Assembly: GCF_003590875.1 (NCBI RefSeq) | Contig: NZ_QYUN01000002.1 | Location: forward strand, 3,348,001 to 3,412,000 | Reading direction: 5' to 3' | Length of the DNA stretch: 64,000 nucleotides | Origin: Noviherbaspirillum cavernae | GTDB lineage: Bacteria > Pseudomonadota > Gammaproteobacteria > Burkholderiales > Burkholderiaceae_D | In this document: piece after piece, positions 43,383 to 56,243 of the stretch | Layout: every line of letters starts with the position of its first letter | How positions within the stretch are numbered: position 1 is the first letter of the stretch | Made by a program: the position numbers and the translations under genes | The notes under the pieces: model-generated | Database searches by the model: none | What the model saw: only the letters and a program-made list of their open reading frames with translations | What the model was told of the DNA's origin: nothing

Positions 43383-45104
43383 TTATTGTGCGGCGAGGGA
43401 TGGCGCCTCGCGACGGGACTCGTCGCTCAACAGCGCAATCACGTTTTCGGGCAGCAAGGGCGCGCCGGTGAGAAAGCCCTGCACCAGCGCGCATCCATTG
43501 TCGGCAAGGAACTCCAGCTGTTCTTCGCTCTCGACCCCTTCGGCCACTGTCGACAGGTTCAGATGGCTGGCCAGGCTCAGGACCACATTGCAGATCGCCG
43601 CGTCCTTGAGCGAGCCCGGCAGGTCCTTGATGAATTCGCGGTCGATCTTCAGCGCGGCAATCGGGAAGCGCTTGAGGTAAGCCAGCGAGGAATAACCCGT
43701 GCCGAAGTCATCGATCGCGATGCGCACGTTGCGCTCGACCATGGCGGTCAGCAGGGTTTCGGCATGCTCCGGGTCCGACATCAGGATGCCTTCGGTGATT
43801 TCGAGCAGCAACTGCTCGCCCCGCAGGCCGGACAGCTGGATCGCCTCGTCCATGATGTCGATGAACTGATCGTTGCGGAATTGCCGCGGACTGACGTTGA
43901 CCGACACGTAGAGCGGCCTGCCGGCCACTTCCTCGAAACGCTTGAGCTGCACGCACGCGGCCTTCAATACCCATGCGCCGAGCAGGTTGATCAGGCCGTT
44001 GCTTTCCGCCATCGGGATGAACTGGGCGGGCGGCACCAGCCCCTTGTCCGGACTGACCCAGCGCATCAAGGCTTCGAAGCCCATGATGCGGCGCGTGCGC
44101 GCATCGACGATCGGCTGATAGTGCAGCAGGAATTCGCCATCCCGGACGGCCTGGAACATCGCCGCCTCCATCGACACGTCATGTTCCGGCTGCGTGAACT
44201 TGTGCTGGTCATAGATGACGCAGCGCGCCTTGCCGGTCTCCTTCGCACGGTACATCGCGGTATCGGCATGCGCCAGCAGCTTGACTTCGCTGTCGCCGTG
44301 GTCCGGGAAGATCGCCGCGCCGATCGACGTGCCGACATACAGCGCATGGCCCTGGATGTCGAATGGCAGCTGCATGGCCGCAATCATGCGCCGCGCAATG
44401 GCCTGGATCTCCGCCTCGGTCGCCGCGCCCGGCAGCACGGCGACGAATTCATCCCCGCCCACGCGTGCCAGCGTATCGACCGCGCGGATCGCCTCGGACA
44501 AGCGCGCGGCGGCGACGCGCAGCAGCACATCGCCGACGGCGTGGCCGAGCGCATCGTTGACCTTCTTGAAACCATCGAGATCGAGCGCCACCACCGCGAA
44601 TCCCGTATCGGTGCGACGCGCCTGCGCAATCGCCATGCGCAGCCGGTCCGACAGCAGGGAGCGATTGGCGAGGCCGGTCAGCGCATCATGCGTAGCCATA
44701 TGGCGCAGGCGCTCCTCGGTGGCGTGCTGCCCCGAGATGTCGCGCCCGACCGCCAGCAGTTCGACCTCGCCCTGCACGGTCGAATACGCGGTGATCTGCA
44801 ATTCGACCCACAGTGCGGATGCCGGCGTCTTCATGCGCATGTTGACGCGGCTCGGCACGCGCATGGCGAGCGCCTGCGAAATCGCGCCCCGCAGCGCGGC
44901 CTGATCCGGATCGGGCGCGATCGCCGTCAGCGGTTGACCGGCCAGATTCGCCTCGGGGCCGATCAACTCGATCGCACGATTGCTCGCGAAGAGGATTTCG
45001 CCCTTCTCGTTCAGGCGGAACACGGCATCACCCGCAGCTTCCATCAGGCTGTCTAGCTGTGCTTTGGACGCGATATCGCGGCGCTCGGGGCTATTGGAAA
45101 ACAT
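43383..45104 (-). CDS. PAS-GGDEF-EAL cyclic-di-GMP enzyme
   Basis: A 573-residue bifunctional protein. The PAS domain is around residues 16-130. The GGDEF domain has GGDEF at 216-220 and an I-site RAVD at 207-210, five residues upstream, so product-inhibited diguanylate cyclase activity is possible. The EAL domain has EAL at 344-346, VNVSPRQF, EITEG, DDFGTGYSS, LKIDREF and QGFLTG, so the phosphodiesterase side looks intact too. Which activity dominates cannot be read. No membrane span is seen. ATG 45104 is used; the open frame to 45155 starts at TTG. Confidence 0.93.
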   Translation of the reverse strand: MFSNSPERRDIASKAQLDSLMEAAGDAVFRLNEKGEILFASNRAIELIGPEANLAGQPLTAIAPDPDQAALRGAISQALAMRVPSRVNMRMKTPASALWVELQITAYSTVQGEVELLAVGRDISGQHATEERLRHMATHDALTGLANRSLLSDRLRMAIAQARRTDTGFAVVALDLDGFKKVNDALGHAVGDVLLRVAAARLSEAIRAVDTLARVGGDEFVAVLPGAATEAEIQAIARRMIAAMQLPFDIQGHALYVGTSIGAAIFPDHGDSEVKLLAHADTAMYRAKETGKARCVIYDQHKFTQPEHDVSMEAAMFQAVRDGEFLLHYQPIVDARTRRIMGFEALMRWVSPDKGLVPPAQFIPMAESNGLINLLGAWVLKAACVQLKRFEEVAGRPLYVSVNVSPRQFRNDQFIDIMDEAIQLSGLRGEQLLLEITEGILMSDPEHAETLLTAMVERNVRIAIDDFGTGYSSLAYLKRFPIAALKIDREFIKDLPGSLKDAAICNVVLSLASHLNLSTVAEGVESEEQLEFLADNGCALVQGFLTGAPLLPENVIALLSDESRREAPSLAAQ

Positions 45105-45255
45105 TCTTGTTTGATGCTTAATCTTCTGTGTCTGCTGCGAATCGTTTCTTATCAAGCAGATGGCATATCTTTCTTCTCTGCAATATTAACAAATTGAATC
45201 ATGAACATTTGATGCATGGCAAGTATTCATTCGCAAAACCCGCAATGAAACCGCA

Positions 45256-45287
45256 CAAAAAAAGAAAGCTCCGTCATGCGGAGCTTT
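45256..45287 (-). terminator. Intrinsic terminator of ssb
   Basis: AAAGCTCCG (45265-45273) and CGGAGCTTT (45279-45287) form a 9-bp stem with a 5-nt loop. On the minus strand the stem is followed by CTTTTTTTG. It begins 33 bp beyond the ssb stop. Confidence 0.86.
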
Positions 45288-45319
45288 TCTTGTCGGACAA
45301 CCTCTGTCAGAGGATGGCG

Positions 45320-45811
45320 TCAGAACGGGATATCGTCGTCCATGTCGCTGAAGTTGGGAGCCGGTCTGGCCGGTGCGCGCGATGCCCCACCACCGGCGGC
45401 ATTGCCGCCCGCATTCTGGCGCGGCGCAGGCGCGCTGCCGTAGTCGTCGCCCATCGGTGCGCCGCCGCCCGCACCCTGACGGCTGCCGAGCATCTGCATG
45501 GTGTCCGCCACAATTTCGGTAGCGAATTTCTCAACGCCGTCCTTGTCGGTGTACTTGCGTGTGCGCAGCCGGCCTTCGATGTAGACCTGCGACCCCTTCT
45601 TCAGATACTGGCCGGCGATTTCGGCCAGCCGGCCGAAGAAGGAAATGCGATGCCATTCGGTCGCTTCCTTTTGCTCGCCGCTTGCCTTGTCCTTCCACTT
45701 GTCAGTCGTTGCGACCGTGATGTTGGTGATGGCGTCACCGCTGGGCATGTAGCGCGTTTCCGGATCGCGCCCGAGATTGCCGACGATGATGACCTTGTTG
45801 ACCGATGCCAT
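45320..45811 (-). CDS. ssb: Single-stranded DNA-binding protein
   Basis: A 163-residue SSB. The OB fold spans residues 4-115 ([53 protein letters not shown]). A Gly/Ala/Pro-rich linker follows, and the protein-interaction tip DMDDDIPF ends it. It lies 40 bp after the MFS transporter gene on the same strand, and the uvrA gene faces away beyond the transporter. Confidence 0.97.
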   Translation of the reverse strand: MASVNKVIIVGNLGRDPETRYMPSGDAITNITVATTDKWKDKASGEQKEATEWHRISFFGRLAEIAGQYLKKGSQVYIEGRLRTRKYTDKDGVEKFATEIVADTMQMLGSRQGAGGGAPMGDDYGSAPAPRQNAGGNAAGGGASRAPARPAPNFSDMDDDIPF

Positions 45812-45851
45812 GATTTTCTCCTGAATTTCTTTCGCTGAATTTCGCTCTATA

Positions 45852-47081
45852 TCAAGCAGCCGCTGCTACCGCGGCACGGCGCGGCAGATTTTTCATGCTG
45901 GATGCGATTATAAGCCACGCCGCAGTCAGGCCCGCCCCCAGAATGAAGACTGTCGACGGGCCGGCATGCTGCTGCAGCCAGCCGCCGGCCGCGCCGCCGC
46001 AGAACAGGCCGAGCGCCTGCAAGGTGTTGTATACGCCGAGCGCGGCCCCCTTGGCCGATGGCGGCGCGATGCGCGACACCAGCGAAGGCTGGCTCGCTTC
46101 CAGAATATTGAATGAAACAAAGAAAGCCAGCAGCAAGGCCACCAGCAGCATCCATGGCAATGTCGGATTCGCCATGAAAATCCAGAAGCCGACTTGCACG
46201 ATCAGCATCAATGCAATTGCGGCAATGAAGACCTGCTTGCTCTTGCCGCGCTTCTCGCCGACGAAGACCGGCGGCAGCATGAACACGATCGATGCGAGGA
46301 CCACCGGCAGATAGATTTTCCAGTGGCTTGCGATGGGCAGGTCGGCATATTGCACCAGCGCCGACGGCACAACGACAAACATTGCCATTTGCACCATGTG
46401 CAGGGCGAAGACGCCGTAGTTCAGCCGCATCAATTCGCGGTTGGCCAGCACCTCGGAAAACGGCACGCGCTTCGCAGCGACCTGTGCGGGTGCCGGCGGC
46501 ACGACGAAGGCAACCACGAAAATCGCGATGATCGACAGGATGCCGGTCAGGGCGAACAGGCCGCCCATGCCGATGGCTTCATACAGCATCGGCGAGGCGA
46601 TCATCGACACCGCGAACGTCAGTCCGATGGAGCCGCCCACCATCGCCATCGCCTTGGTGCGATGCTCTTCGCGCGTCGCATCGGCGATGAACGCCGTCAC
46701 TGCCGCCGAAATCGCGCCTGCGCCCTGAATGGCGCGACCCGCGATCACCCACATGATGTCGTTCGCCGCTGCGGCAATGAAGGAGCCGAGCGCGAACAGG
46801 ATCAGGCCGATGATGATGACGCGCTTGCGGCCGTACTTGTCCGACGCTGCGCCGAACGGAATCTGGCCGAACGACTGCGTCAATCCGTAGATTCCCATGG
46901 CCAGTCCGACCAGTGTTGTGCTCTCCCCGCCCGGCAGCGTCTTTGCATGCACGGCAAACACCGGCAGGATCAGGAACATGCCGAGCATGCGCAACGCGAA
47001 GATGGAGGCGAGCGAAGTACTTGCGCGAATCTCGGCAGAAGTCATGCCGGCGCTTCGTTCGTTGGAGAGGGAGGAAGACAT
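45852..47081 (-). CDS. MFS transporter
   Basis: A 409-residue major facilitator with about twelve predicted membrane helices. Motif A is present in [16 protein letters not shown] after TM2, and [14 protein letters not shown] and [26 protein letters not shown] are typical of the YajR-like drug-antiporter group, though the YajR C-terminal domain is absent. ATG 47081 ([12 protein letters not shown]) is used; the open frame runs far upstream but there lies antisense to uvrA. The substrate is unknown. It may be co-transcribed with ssb. Confidence 0.9.
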   Translation of the reverse strand: MSSSLSNERSAGMTSAEIRASTSLASIFALRMLGMFLILPVFAVHAKTLPGGESTTLVGLAMGIYGLTQSFGQIPFGAASDKYGRKRVIIIGLILFALGSFIAAAANDIMWVIAGRAIQGAGAISAAVTAFIADATREEHRTKAMAMVGGSIGLTFAVSMIASPMLYEAIGMGGLFALTGILSIIAIFVVAFVVPPAPAQVAAKRVPFSEVLANRELMRLNYGVFALHMVQMAMFVVVPSALVQYADLPIASHWKIYLPVVLASIVFMLPPVFVGEKRGKSKQVFIAAIALMLIVQVGFWIFMANPTLPWMLLVALLLAFFVSFNILEASQPSLVSRIAPPSAKGAALGVYNTLQALGLFCGGAAGGWLQQHAGPSTVFILGAGLTAAWLIIASSMKNLPRRAAVAAAA

Positions 47082-47180
47082 GGAAGACCTGATAACTGAG
47101 CGAATCCGCTGGATACTGCGGGATTCAAAACCCGTTATAGTATCAGGTTGACCCCTCCAAGGAAGCAGCCGAAAGCAGTC

Positions 47181-50033
<2,853 letters not shown>

Positions 50034-50081
50034 CGGTTTCTGTCATTTGACGAGTGACGGCGCGTATTTGAGCGAGGCGAC

Positions 50082-50360
50082 ATGGCAAAGCATCTGCATA
50101 TCACCGGCATCGTGCAAGGCGTCGGCTATCGTGCCTCGCTCGACCTGCAGGCACGCACGCTCGGCCTGTATGGCTGGGTCCGCAACCGGCGCGACGGCTC
50201 GGTCGAAGCCATGATTCGGGGCGAGGTCGACGCAGTGCAGAAGTTTATCGAATGGGCACGGCGCGGCCCGCCTGCAGCGCGGGTCAGCGGCGTGACTGTC
50301 CACGAGGTTGAGGATGCGCTCGTCGCGGACGGGCAGTTCGAAGTGTTGCCCACAAAATAG
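50082..50360 (+). CDS. acyP: Acylphosphatase
   Basis: A 92-residue acylphosphatase hydrolysing carboxyl-phosphate bonds. The signature GIVQGVGYRASLDLQA carries the catalytic Arg, and GLYGWVRNRRDGSVEAMIRGE carries the catalytic Asn. It starts 48 bp after uvrA and converges with the AEC gene 12 bp beyond its stop. No metabolic partner is suggested by the neighbours. Confidence 0.92.
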   Translation: MAKHLHITGIVQGVGYRASLDLQARTLGLYGWVRNRRDGSVEAMIRGEVDAVQKFIEWARRGPPAARVSGVTVHEVEDALVADGQFEVLPTK

Positions 50361-50372
50361 CTTCAACGGTCC

Positions 50373-51275
50373 CTACGCGCGCAATCCCATCCACAAACCG
50401 GCCGGCACGAATGCCAGTGCCGCCAGATTCCCCAGCAACACGATGGACGCCACCTTGTCCGGCTCCTGCTTGTACTGTTCCGCAATCATGAAGCAGAACA
50501 CCGCCGGCGGCAGCGCGGCGAACAGATACATCTGACCGCGCTGCATGGGCGTCATTGTCAGCACGCCGTCCAGCAGCCAGGCCACGGCCAGCCCGCCCAG
50601 CGGACAGACGATGGCGCCGATCAGGCCGATGTGCCAGCTTTTGAAACTGACATCGAGCATGCGCACGCCCAGCGAGAACAGCATGACGGGAATGCATGCC
50701 TCGCCCAGCAGTTTCATCGCCTGCATCAACGGCCCCGGCAGCGTGATGTGCAAGATGGCAAATACCATGCCGAGCATCATCGACACCATCATCGGGCTGG
50801 TAAACAGCTTGAGCAAAGAGGTGCGCTGGCTGCGGCCGCTTTCGATGATCTTGATGCCGACCGAAAAATAAATCAGATTGCATGCCATGAACAGCGCGAC
50901 TGCAGCCGACAGACCAGCCGTGCCGAATGCGAGCGCCGCGAGCGGCAAACCCATGTTGCCGCAGTTGTTGTACATCATCGGCGGCACGAAGCTGCGCACG
51001 TCGTAGCCCAGCACGCGTGCGACCGGCCACGCGATCAGTCCGGAACCGAGAGAGATCAGCACGCCCGCCAGGATCAGCGTGCCGTTATGCGCGATGTCGA
51101 AGTCCTTCGCCGCCAATGCGGTGAAGACCAGCAATGGGCACAGCACATCCATGCTGACGCGATTGACCGAGATCATGTCGGTTCTGACGGCATCGCCGCG
51201 CGCACGCGCGTAGGCATAGCCGATGCCGATGATGATGAAGACAGGCAGGATGATGCCGAGGATGCGTTCAAACAC
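50373..51275 (-). CDS. AEC-family transporter
   Basis: A 300-residue auxin-efflux-carrier-type permease with about ten predicted membrane helices. MFERILGIILPVFIIIGIGYAYA starts it at a GTG codon. The middle segment MMYNNCGNMGLPLAALAFG is the family hallmark crossover helix, repeated in the second half. Substrates of bacterial members include malonate, malate and amino-acid derivatives; nothing here tells which. Confidence 0.87.
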   Translation of the reverse strand: MFERILGIILPVFIIIGIGYAYARARGDAVRTDMISVNRVSMDVLCPLLVFTALAAKDFDIAHNGTLILAGVLISLGSGLIAWPVARVLGYDVRSFVPPMMYNNCGNMGLPLAALAFGTAGLSAAVALFMACNLIYFSVGIKIIESGRSQRTSLLKLFTSPMMVSMMLGMVFAILHITLPGPLMQAMKLLGEACIPVMLFSLGVRMLDVSFKSWHIGLIGAIVCPLGGLAVAWLLDGVLTMTPMQRGQMYLFAALPPAVFCFMIAEQYKQEPDKVASIVLLGNLAALAFVPAGLWMGLRA

Positions 51276-51382
51276 GGGAAACTCTTTCGACGAAAGACGT
51301 GGGACCAGCCGGCAATTCTAGCCAGTAATTCCCGATCGTGTTTGCCGTGCGGAATCGCAGGTTCCGGCGCCTGTTTCGCCGG

Positions 51383-53368
51383 CTATTTGAGCAGCCGCTC
51401 CTCGGCGCGCGCCACGCCTTCGGTCGTGCCGCGCAGCACGACGATGTCGCCGGCTTGCAGTACGGTTGCCGGTGTGACTTCGATGCGGACCTTGCCGCGC
51501 CGGATGATGGTCACCTCTGCCCCGGCTTCCGGCAGCTTGAGTGCGGCCAGTACCTTGCCGATGGCCTTCGCACCTTCGGGCAGGGTGACGGAATGCAGCC
51601 GCACATTCAAGTGCTCGGCATCATCGGGTGCATCGCTGGCGCCGTGGAAGTATCCGCGCAAGGAAGCGTAGCGTTCATCGCGCGCCGCCTGCACGCGATG
51701 CACCACGCGACGCAGCGGGACCCCGAGCATCACGAGGGCATGCGACGCCAGCATCATGCTGCCCTCGATCGCCTCGGGCACCACTTCGGTCGCGCCCGCC
51801 GCGCGCAGCTTGTCGAGATCGGTGTCGTCATGGCTGCGCACGATGACCGGCAATGCGGGCGCAAGCTCATGCGCGAAATGCAGCACCTTGAGCGCCGACG
51901 GCGTGCTGGCATAGGTCACGACCAATGCCGCAGCGCGGTGAATGCCGGCGGCCACCAGGCTTTCGCGCCGGGTCGCATCGCCGTACGACACGTGTGCGCC
52001 CGCTCCTTGCGCTTCCCGCACGCGATCGGGGTCGAGATCGAGCGCGTGATAGGGAATGTTTTCTTCCTCCAGCAATTTCGCCAAACTCTGCCCGGTGCGG
52101 CCGAAGCCGGCGATCAGCACATGCTTCTGCGTGGTCATGGTGCGCGTGGCGATCTGCGTCAGCTGCAGCGACTGCAGCATCCACTCATTGGCCGACAGCT
52201 TCATCACGATCGCGTCGGACTTGGCAATGATGAAAGGCGCGGCCAGCATCGACAGCACCATCGATGCGAGGATCAGTTGAATGACGAGCGGGTCCATCAA
52301 CTGCAGACCGCCCGCCTGGTTCAGCAGCACGAAACCGAACTCGCCGGCCTGCGCCAGCCCCAGCCCGGTGCGCAGCGCGACGCCGGGCGTTGCGCCGAAC
52401 AGCCGCGCCAGCAGCGCGATCAGGCCGAACTTCAGCAGCACGGGCACGGTCAGCAACAGCAGCACCAGCCACCAGTTCTCCAGCACCAGCCGCACATTGA
52501 GCAGCATGCCGACCGTGACGAAGAACAGGCCCAGCAGCACGTCGCGGAAGGGCTTGATGTCCTCTTCCACCTGGTGCTTGTACTCGGTTTCCGAAATCAG
52601 CATGCCGGCCACGAATGCGCCGAGCGCGAGCGACAGGCCGGCGCGCTCGGTGATCCATGCCGCGCCCAGCGTGATCAGCAGCAGATTGAGCATGAACAGC
52701 TCCTGCGAACGCCGCTTGACCACGATGTGGAACCAGTTGCGCATCAGTTTCTGGCCGATGACCAGCAGCAGAAGCAGCACGATGGCCGCCTTGAATCCCG
52801 CCCATGCGAGGGTGGCAGGCAGGTTGCTGGAATCCTTCGCCAATGCAGGCACGAGAATCAGCAGCGGCACCACCGCGAGGTCCTGGAACAGCAGGATGCC
52901 GATGATCTGCCGGCCGTGCGGCGTTTCGAGCTCCAGTCTTTCAGTCAGCATCTTCGACACGATCGCGGTGGACGACATCGCGAGCGCACCGCCGAGCGCG
53001 AACGCGGCGCGCCAGCTGATGTCAACCATCTGCGGCAGCAAGGCGGCGGTCAGCCAGCCGAACACCATGGCCGCACCAATCGTGCACAGCACCTGCGCCA
53101 TGCCGAGCCCGAACACGGTGCGCCGCATCGCCACCAGCTTCGGCAGCGAAAACTCCAGCCCGATCGAGAACATCAGGAACACCACGCCGAATTCGGCCAG
53201 CGCATGCGTGGTCTGGTTGTCGCTGGCCATGCCGAAACCATGCGGTCCGATCAGGATGCCGACCGCCAGATAGCCGAGCATCGGCGGCAGATGCAGCATG
53301 CGGAAGATGACCACGCCGAGCACCGCGGCGCCGAGCAAAAGCAGGGTAAGTTCGAGGGCGGAATGCAT
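51383..53368 (-). CDS. KefB/KefC-type CPA2 cation:proton antiporter with RCK domains
   Basis: A 661-residue monovalent cation:proton antiporter. The Na+/H+ exchanger domain covers residues 10-380, starting MHSALELTLLLLGAAVLGVV with PPMLGYLAVGILIGPHGFG. A TrkA-N domain follows from about 415 (VLIAGFGRTGQSLAKLLEEEN), and a TrkA-C domain ends it (about 580-655). The family is glutathione-gated potassium efflux or general K+/H+ exchange; no KefF/KefG ancillary gene is nearby, so glutathione gating is unsupported. It diverges from kdsD with a 124-bp gap. Long plus-strand open frames here are shadows. Confidence 0.93.
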   Translation of the reverse strand: MHSALELTLLLLGAAVLGVVIFRMLHLPPMLGYLAVGILIGPHGFGMASDNQTTHALAEFGVVFLMFSIGLEFSLPKLVAMRRTVFGLGMAQVLCTIGAAMVFGWLTAALLPQMVDISWRAAFALGGALAMSSTAIVSKMLTERLELETPHGRQIIGILLFQDLAVVPLLILVPALAKDSSNLPATLAWAGFKAAIVLLLLLVIGQKLMRNWFHIVVKRRSQELFMLNLLLITLGAAWITERAGLSLALGAFVAGMLISETEYKHQVEEDIKPFRDVLLGLFFVTVGMLLNVRLVLENWWLVLLLLTVPVLLKFGLIALLARLFGATPGVALRTGLGLAQAGEFGFVLLNQAGGLQLMDPLVIQLILASMVLSMLAAPFIIAKSDAIVMKLSANEWMLQSLQLTQIATRTMTTQKHVLIAGFGRTGQSLAKLLEEENIPYHALDLDPDRVREAQGAGAHVSYGDATRRESLVAAGIHRAAALVVTYASTPSALKVLHFAHELAPALPVIVRSHDDTDLDKLRAAGATEVVPEAIEGSMMLASHALVMLGVPLRRVVHRVQAARDERYASLRGYFHGASDAPDDAEHLNVRLHSVTLPEGAKAIGKVLAALKLPEAGAEVTIIRRGKVRIEVTPATVLQAGDIVVLRGTTEGVARAEERLLK

Positions 53369-53492
53369 TCGTTATTAAAATTTCAAGATCGGCGTATTCG
53401 GCATATTGATTGCGGTTTGAGCCACATCAAGGCGCAATTTTTTGTTCTGACTGGCAGATTTTTTGCTTGGCCAATTCGTTTATACTTCGGGC

Positions 53493-54521
53493 ATGAGTGT
53501 ACCCCATGCAAAAATCTTGCCGAAGGCATATGACGCACATGGTGCGAAGCGCGCACTTGAGCTTGCGCGCGAGACGCTGCAAATCGAAACCGACGCGCTG
53601 ACCGCGCTGAAGAACCGCATCTCCGACGATCCCGACGACGCTTTCGCGCAGGCAGTCGGCCTGCTGCTCAACTGCGGCGGCCGCGTGGTCGTTTCCGGCA
53701 TCGGCAAATCCGGACACATCGCGCGCAAGATCGCCGCGACGCTGGCCTCCACCGGCACGCCGGCGCTGTTCGTGCATCCGGCGGAAGCCGCGCACGGCGA
53801 CCTCGGCATGGTGACCGAGGACGATGCATTTGTCGCAATCTCCTATTCCGGCGAATCGACCGAACTGCTGGCCATCGTGCCCATCATCAAGCGCATGGGC
53901 GCAAAGCTGATCGCGATGACCGGCAATGATGAATCCAGCCTCGCCAAGCTTGCCAACGTGCATCTGAGCATCCATGTGGACAAGGAAGCATGCCCGCTGA
54001 ATCTTGCGCCGACCGCCAGCACCACCGCGACGCTGGCGCTGGGCGATGCGCTGGCCGTGGCGCTGCTTGATGCGCGCGGCTTCCAGGAAGAGGACTTTGC
54101 CCGTTCGCACCCGGGCGGCGCGCTCGGCCGCCGTCTGCTGACGCATGTGCGTGATGTGATGCGCAGCGGCGACGCGATACCTGCAGTGACGGCCGACGTG
54201 CCGCTGTCGGAGGCGCTGTTCGAGATCACCCGCAAGGGCATGGCGATGACCGCCGTCGTCGACGACGCATATCGCGCGATCGGCATTTTCACCGACGGCG
54301 ATTTGCGCCGCTTGATCGAGAACGCGCAGGACTTCACCAAACTGAAAATCGCCGACATCATGCACGCCAATCCGCGCACGGTGGGACCGGATCAACTGGC
54401 GGTCGAGGCGGTGGAGTTGATGGAGCACTACCGCATCAACCAGCTGCTGGTCGCCGATGCCGGCGGCAAGCTGGTCGGCGCCCTGCATATTCATGACCTG
54501 ACGCGAGCCAAGGTAATCTGA
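53493..54521 (+). CDS. kdsD: D-arabinose 5-phosphate isomerase
   Basis: A 342-residue sugar isomerase providing A5P for KDO synthesis. The SIS domain covers about residues 40-175 (VVVSGIGKSGHIARKIAATLASTGTPALF, ISYSGESTELLAIVP, LNLAPTASTTATLALGDALAVAL). Two CBS domains fill the C-terminal 140 residues. ATG 53493 (MSVPHAKIL) is used rather than the upstream TTG-frame start. TGATG couples it to kdsC. Confidence 0.96.
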   Translation: MSVPHAKILPKAYDAHGAKRALELARETLQIETDALTALKNRISDDPDDAFAQAVGLLLNCGGRVVVSGIGKSGHIARKIAATLASTGTPALFVHPAEAAHGDLGMVTEDDAFVAISYSGESTELLAIVPIIKRMGAKLIAMTGNDESSLAKLANVHLSIHVDKEACPLNLAPTASTTATLALGDALAVALLDARGFQEEDFARSHPGGALGRRLLTHVRDVMRSGDAIPAVTADVPLSEALFEITRKGMAMTAVVDDAYRAIGIFTDGDLRRLIENAQDFTKLKIADIMHANPRTVGPDQLAVEAVELMEHYRINQLLVADAGGKLVGALHIHDLTRAKVI

Positions 54522-55048
54522 TGGAAGCGACCGCTGTCACCCGCGCCGCCTGCGTCCGCTTGATGATTTTCGATGTCGACGGCATCCTGACCGACGGCAG
54601 CCTGCACTACGGTGCGGACGGCGAACTGATCAAGACCTTCAATGTGCTGGACGGTCACGGCATCAAGCTGCTGCAGCAATCGGGCGTGGCAACCGCCATC
54701 ATCAGCGCGCGCCAGTCCGCGATCGTCGCGCGGCGCGCGGCGGATCTCGGCATCCGCCATCTGTATCAAGGCGTGCACGACAAGCGCAGCGCGTTCGAAC
54801 AATTGCTGAAGGAAACGGGCAACAGCGCCGATGCGTGCGGTTTCGTCGGCGACGACGTGATCGACTTGCCGATCCTGTTGCGCGTCGGCTTTGCCGCCAG
54901 CGTGCCGAATGCGCATCCCGAAGTAAGGGCGCGCGTCCACCACGTCACCAGCGCCGGCGGCGGACACGGCGCGGCACGCGAGTTGTGCGATTTCATTTTG
55001 CGCGCGCAAGGAAATTACGAGGCGGCAATCGCGCCGTACCTGGCATGA
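54521..55048 (+). CDS. kdsC: KDO 8-phosphate phosphatase
   Basis: A 175-residue HAD phosphatase. Motif I is in MIFDVDGILTDG, with the nucleophile Asp first. The remaining motifs are IISARQS, HDKRSAFEQLL with the conserved Lys, and GDDVIDLPIL. It is type C0, without a cap domain, as in KdsC tetramers. ATG shares one base with the kdsD stop, and its own stop overlaps lptC by four bases. Confidence 0.96.
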   Translation: MEATAVTRAACVRLMIFDVDGILTDGSLHYGADGELIKTFNVLDGHGIKLLQQSGVATAIISARQSAIVARRAADLGIRHLYQGVHDKRSAFEQLLKETGNSADACGFVGDDVIDLPILLRVGFAASVPNAHPEVRARVHHVTSAGGGHGAARELCDFILRAQGNYEAAIAPYLA

Positions 55049-55638
55049 CGAGCGAACAATCCACTCGGCGCTTCCGTCTGTTCATGCTCGTGGCGCTGAT
55101 GAGCGCATTGGCGCTGGGCAGCTTCTGGGCGCTGGAAGTGATGCGCCGTAATGCAAGCGATTTCATTCCCGACGTTACCCGGACTGCACCGGATCTATAC
55201 GTCGACCACTTCAGCTACGTGAAGATGTCGGAAACGGGCGAGCCGCGCTATCACGTATCGGGCGACAAGCTCACGCACAATCCGAAGGACGATTCCTACG
55301 ATGTCGTGAATCCGGTATTGAAGAGCCTGACCGCCGAGCGGCCGCCGACGACGCTGCGTTCCGATCGGGCGGAGGTCAACAGCGACGGCAGCGAGATGCA
55401 CATGTACGACAACGTGCATATGGACCGCCCCGCCACGCCGCGGTCCGAACGGCTGCAGGTCAAGTCGGAGTACATGCTGATCCTGCCGGACGACGACGTG
55501 GCGAAAACCGAGAAGCCGGTCCAGATCACTCTGGGCGAGTCGACCCTGAACGGAATCGGCATGTACGTCAACAATGCGACGCGCGAATTGCGCCTGTCGA
55601 GCCGGGTGCAAGGCAGCTACCATGCGCCGGTTCGCTGA
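55045..55638 (+). CDS. lptC: LPS export ABC transporter periplasmic protein LptC
   Basis: A 197-residue bitopic protein: one N-terminal membrane helix (LFMLVALMSALALGSFWALEVM), then a periplasmic beta-jellyroll. The beta-jellyroll carries YHVSGDKLTHNPKDDSYDVVNPVL and LQVKSEYMLILPDDDVAKTEKPV. It passes LPS from LptBFG to LptA. lptF and lptG are not in this window. The ATGA overlap with kdsC fixes the start. Confidence 0.94.
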   Translation: MTSEQSTRRFRLFMLVALMSALALGSFWALEVMRRNASDFIPDVTRTAPDLYVDHFSYVKMSETGEPRYHVSGDKLTHNPKDDSYDVVNPVLKSLTAERPPTTLRSDRAEVNSDGSEMHMYDNVHMDRPATPRSERLQVKSEYMLILPDDDVAKTEKPVQITLGESTLNGIGMYVNNATRELRLSSRVQGSYHAPVR

Positions 55639-55675
55639 ACCTGTACGACACGATGCACCACGAAAGAAATCCTTC

Positions 55676-56242
55676 ATGAAACGTTTTTTGTCCTTGCCGC
55701 GACTGCTGCCGCTGTTGATATTCTCGATGGCGATTGCAGGCGTTGCGCACGCCGAGAAGGCAGACTCGCTGAAGCCGACCAACGTCGAGGCGGACCACAT
55801 GGCCTATGACGACGTGAAGCAGATCAACACCTTCACCGGCAACGTCATCCTGACACGCGGCACCCTGATCATGAAAGGCGCGAAGCTGGTCGTCACACAA
55901 GACCCGGCAGGCTATCAATACGCCACGCTGTGGGCTGCGCCTGGCAAGCTGGCTACGTTCCGCCAGAAACGCGATGGCGGCCCCGACCTGTGGATGGAAG
56001 GGCATGCCGCTGACCGCATCGAATACGATAACAAGACCGAAGTGGCGAAGCTGTATTCGAAGGCGATGGTGCGACGGCTGGAGGGAACCAGGGCGACCGA
56101 CGAAGTGCAAGGCGAGTTCATTTCGTATGACAGCCGCGCCGAATTTTTCACGGTCAACAACACTGCTACCGGCGAGAGCAAGCCGGGCGGCGGCCGCATC
56201 AAGGCCGTGATCCAGCCGCGCACCGAAAACAAGGGCAACTGA
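55676..56242 (+). CDS. lptA: LPS transport periplasmic protein LptA
   Basis: A 188-residue OstA-like protein forming the periplasmic LPS bridge. The signal peptide is MKRFLSLPRLLPLLIFSMAI ending at AHAEK. The jellyroll repeats include INTFTGNVILTRGTLIMKGAKLVVTQDPAGYQYATL and EYDNKTEVAKLYSKAMVRR. ATG 55676 is 37 bp after lptC; the extended frame to 55574 is excluded. It is separated from lptB by one base. Confidence 0.94.
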   Translation: MKRFLSLPRLLPLLIFSMAIAGVAHAEKADSLKPTNVEADHMAYDDVKQINTFTGNVILTRGTLIMKGAKLVVTQDPAGYQYATLWAAPGKLATFRQKRDGGPDLWMEGHAADRIEYDNKTEVAKLYSKAMVRRLEGTRATDEVQGEFISYDSRAEFFTVNNTATGESKPGGGRIKAVIQPRTENKGN

Positions 56243-56243
56243 C

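Noticed and set aside
47082-47180. LexA box upstream of uvrA
   Set aside because: No CTG-N10-CAG or close relative is visible in the gap.
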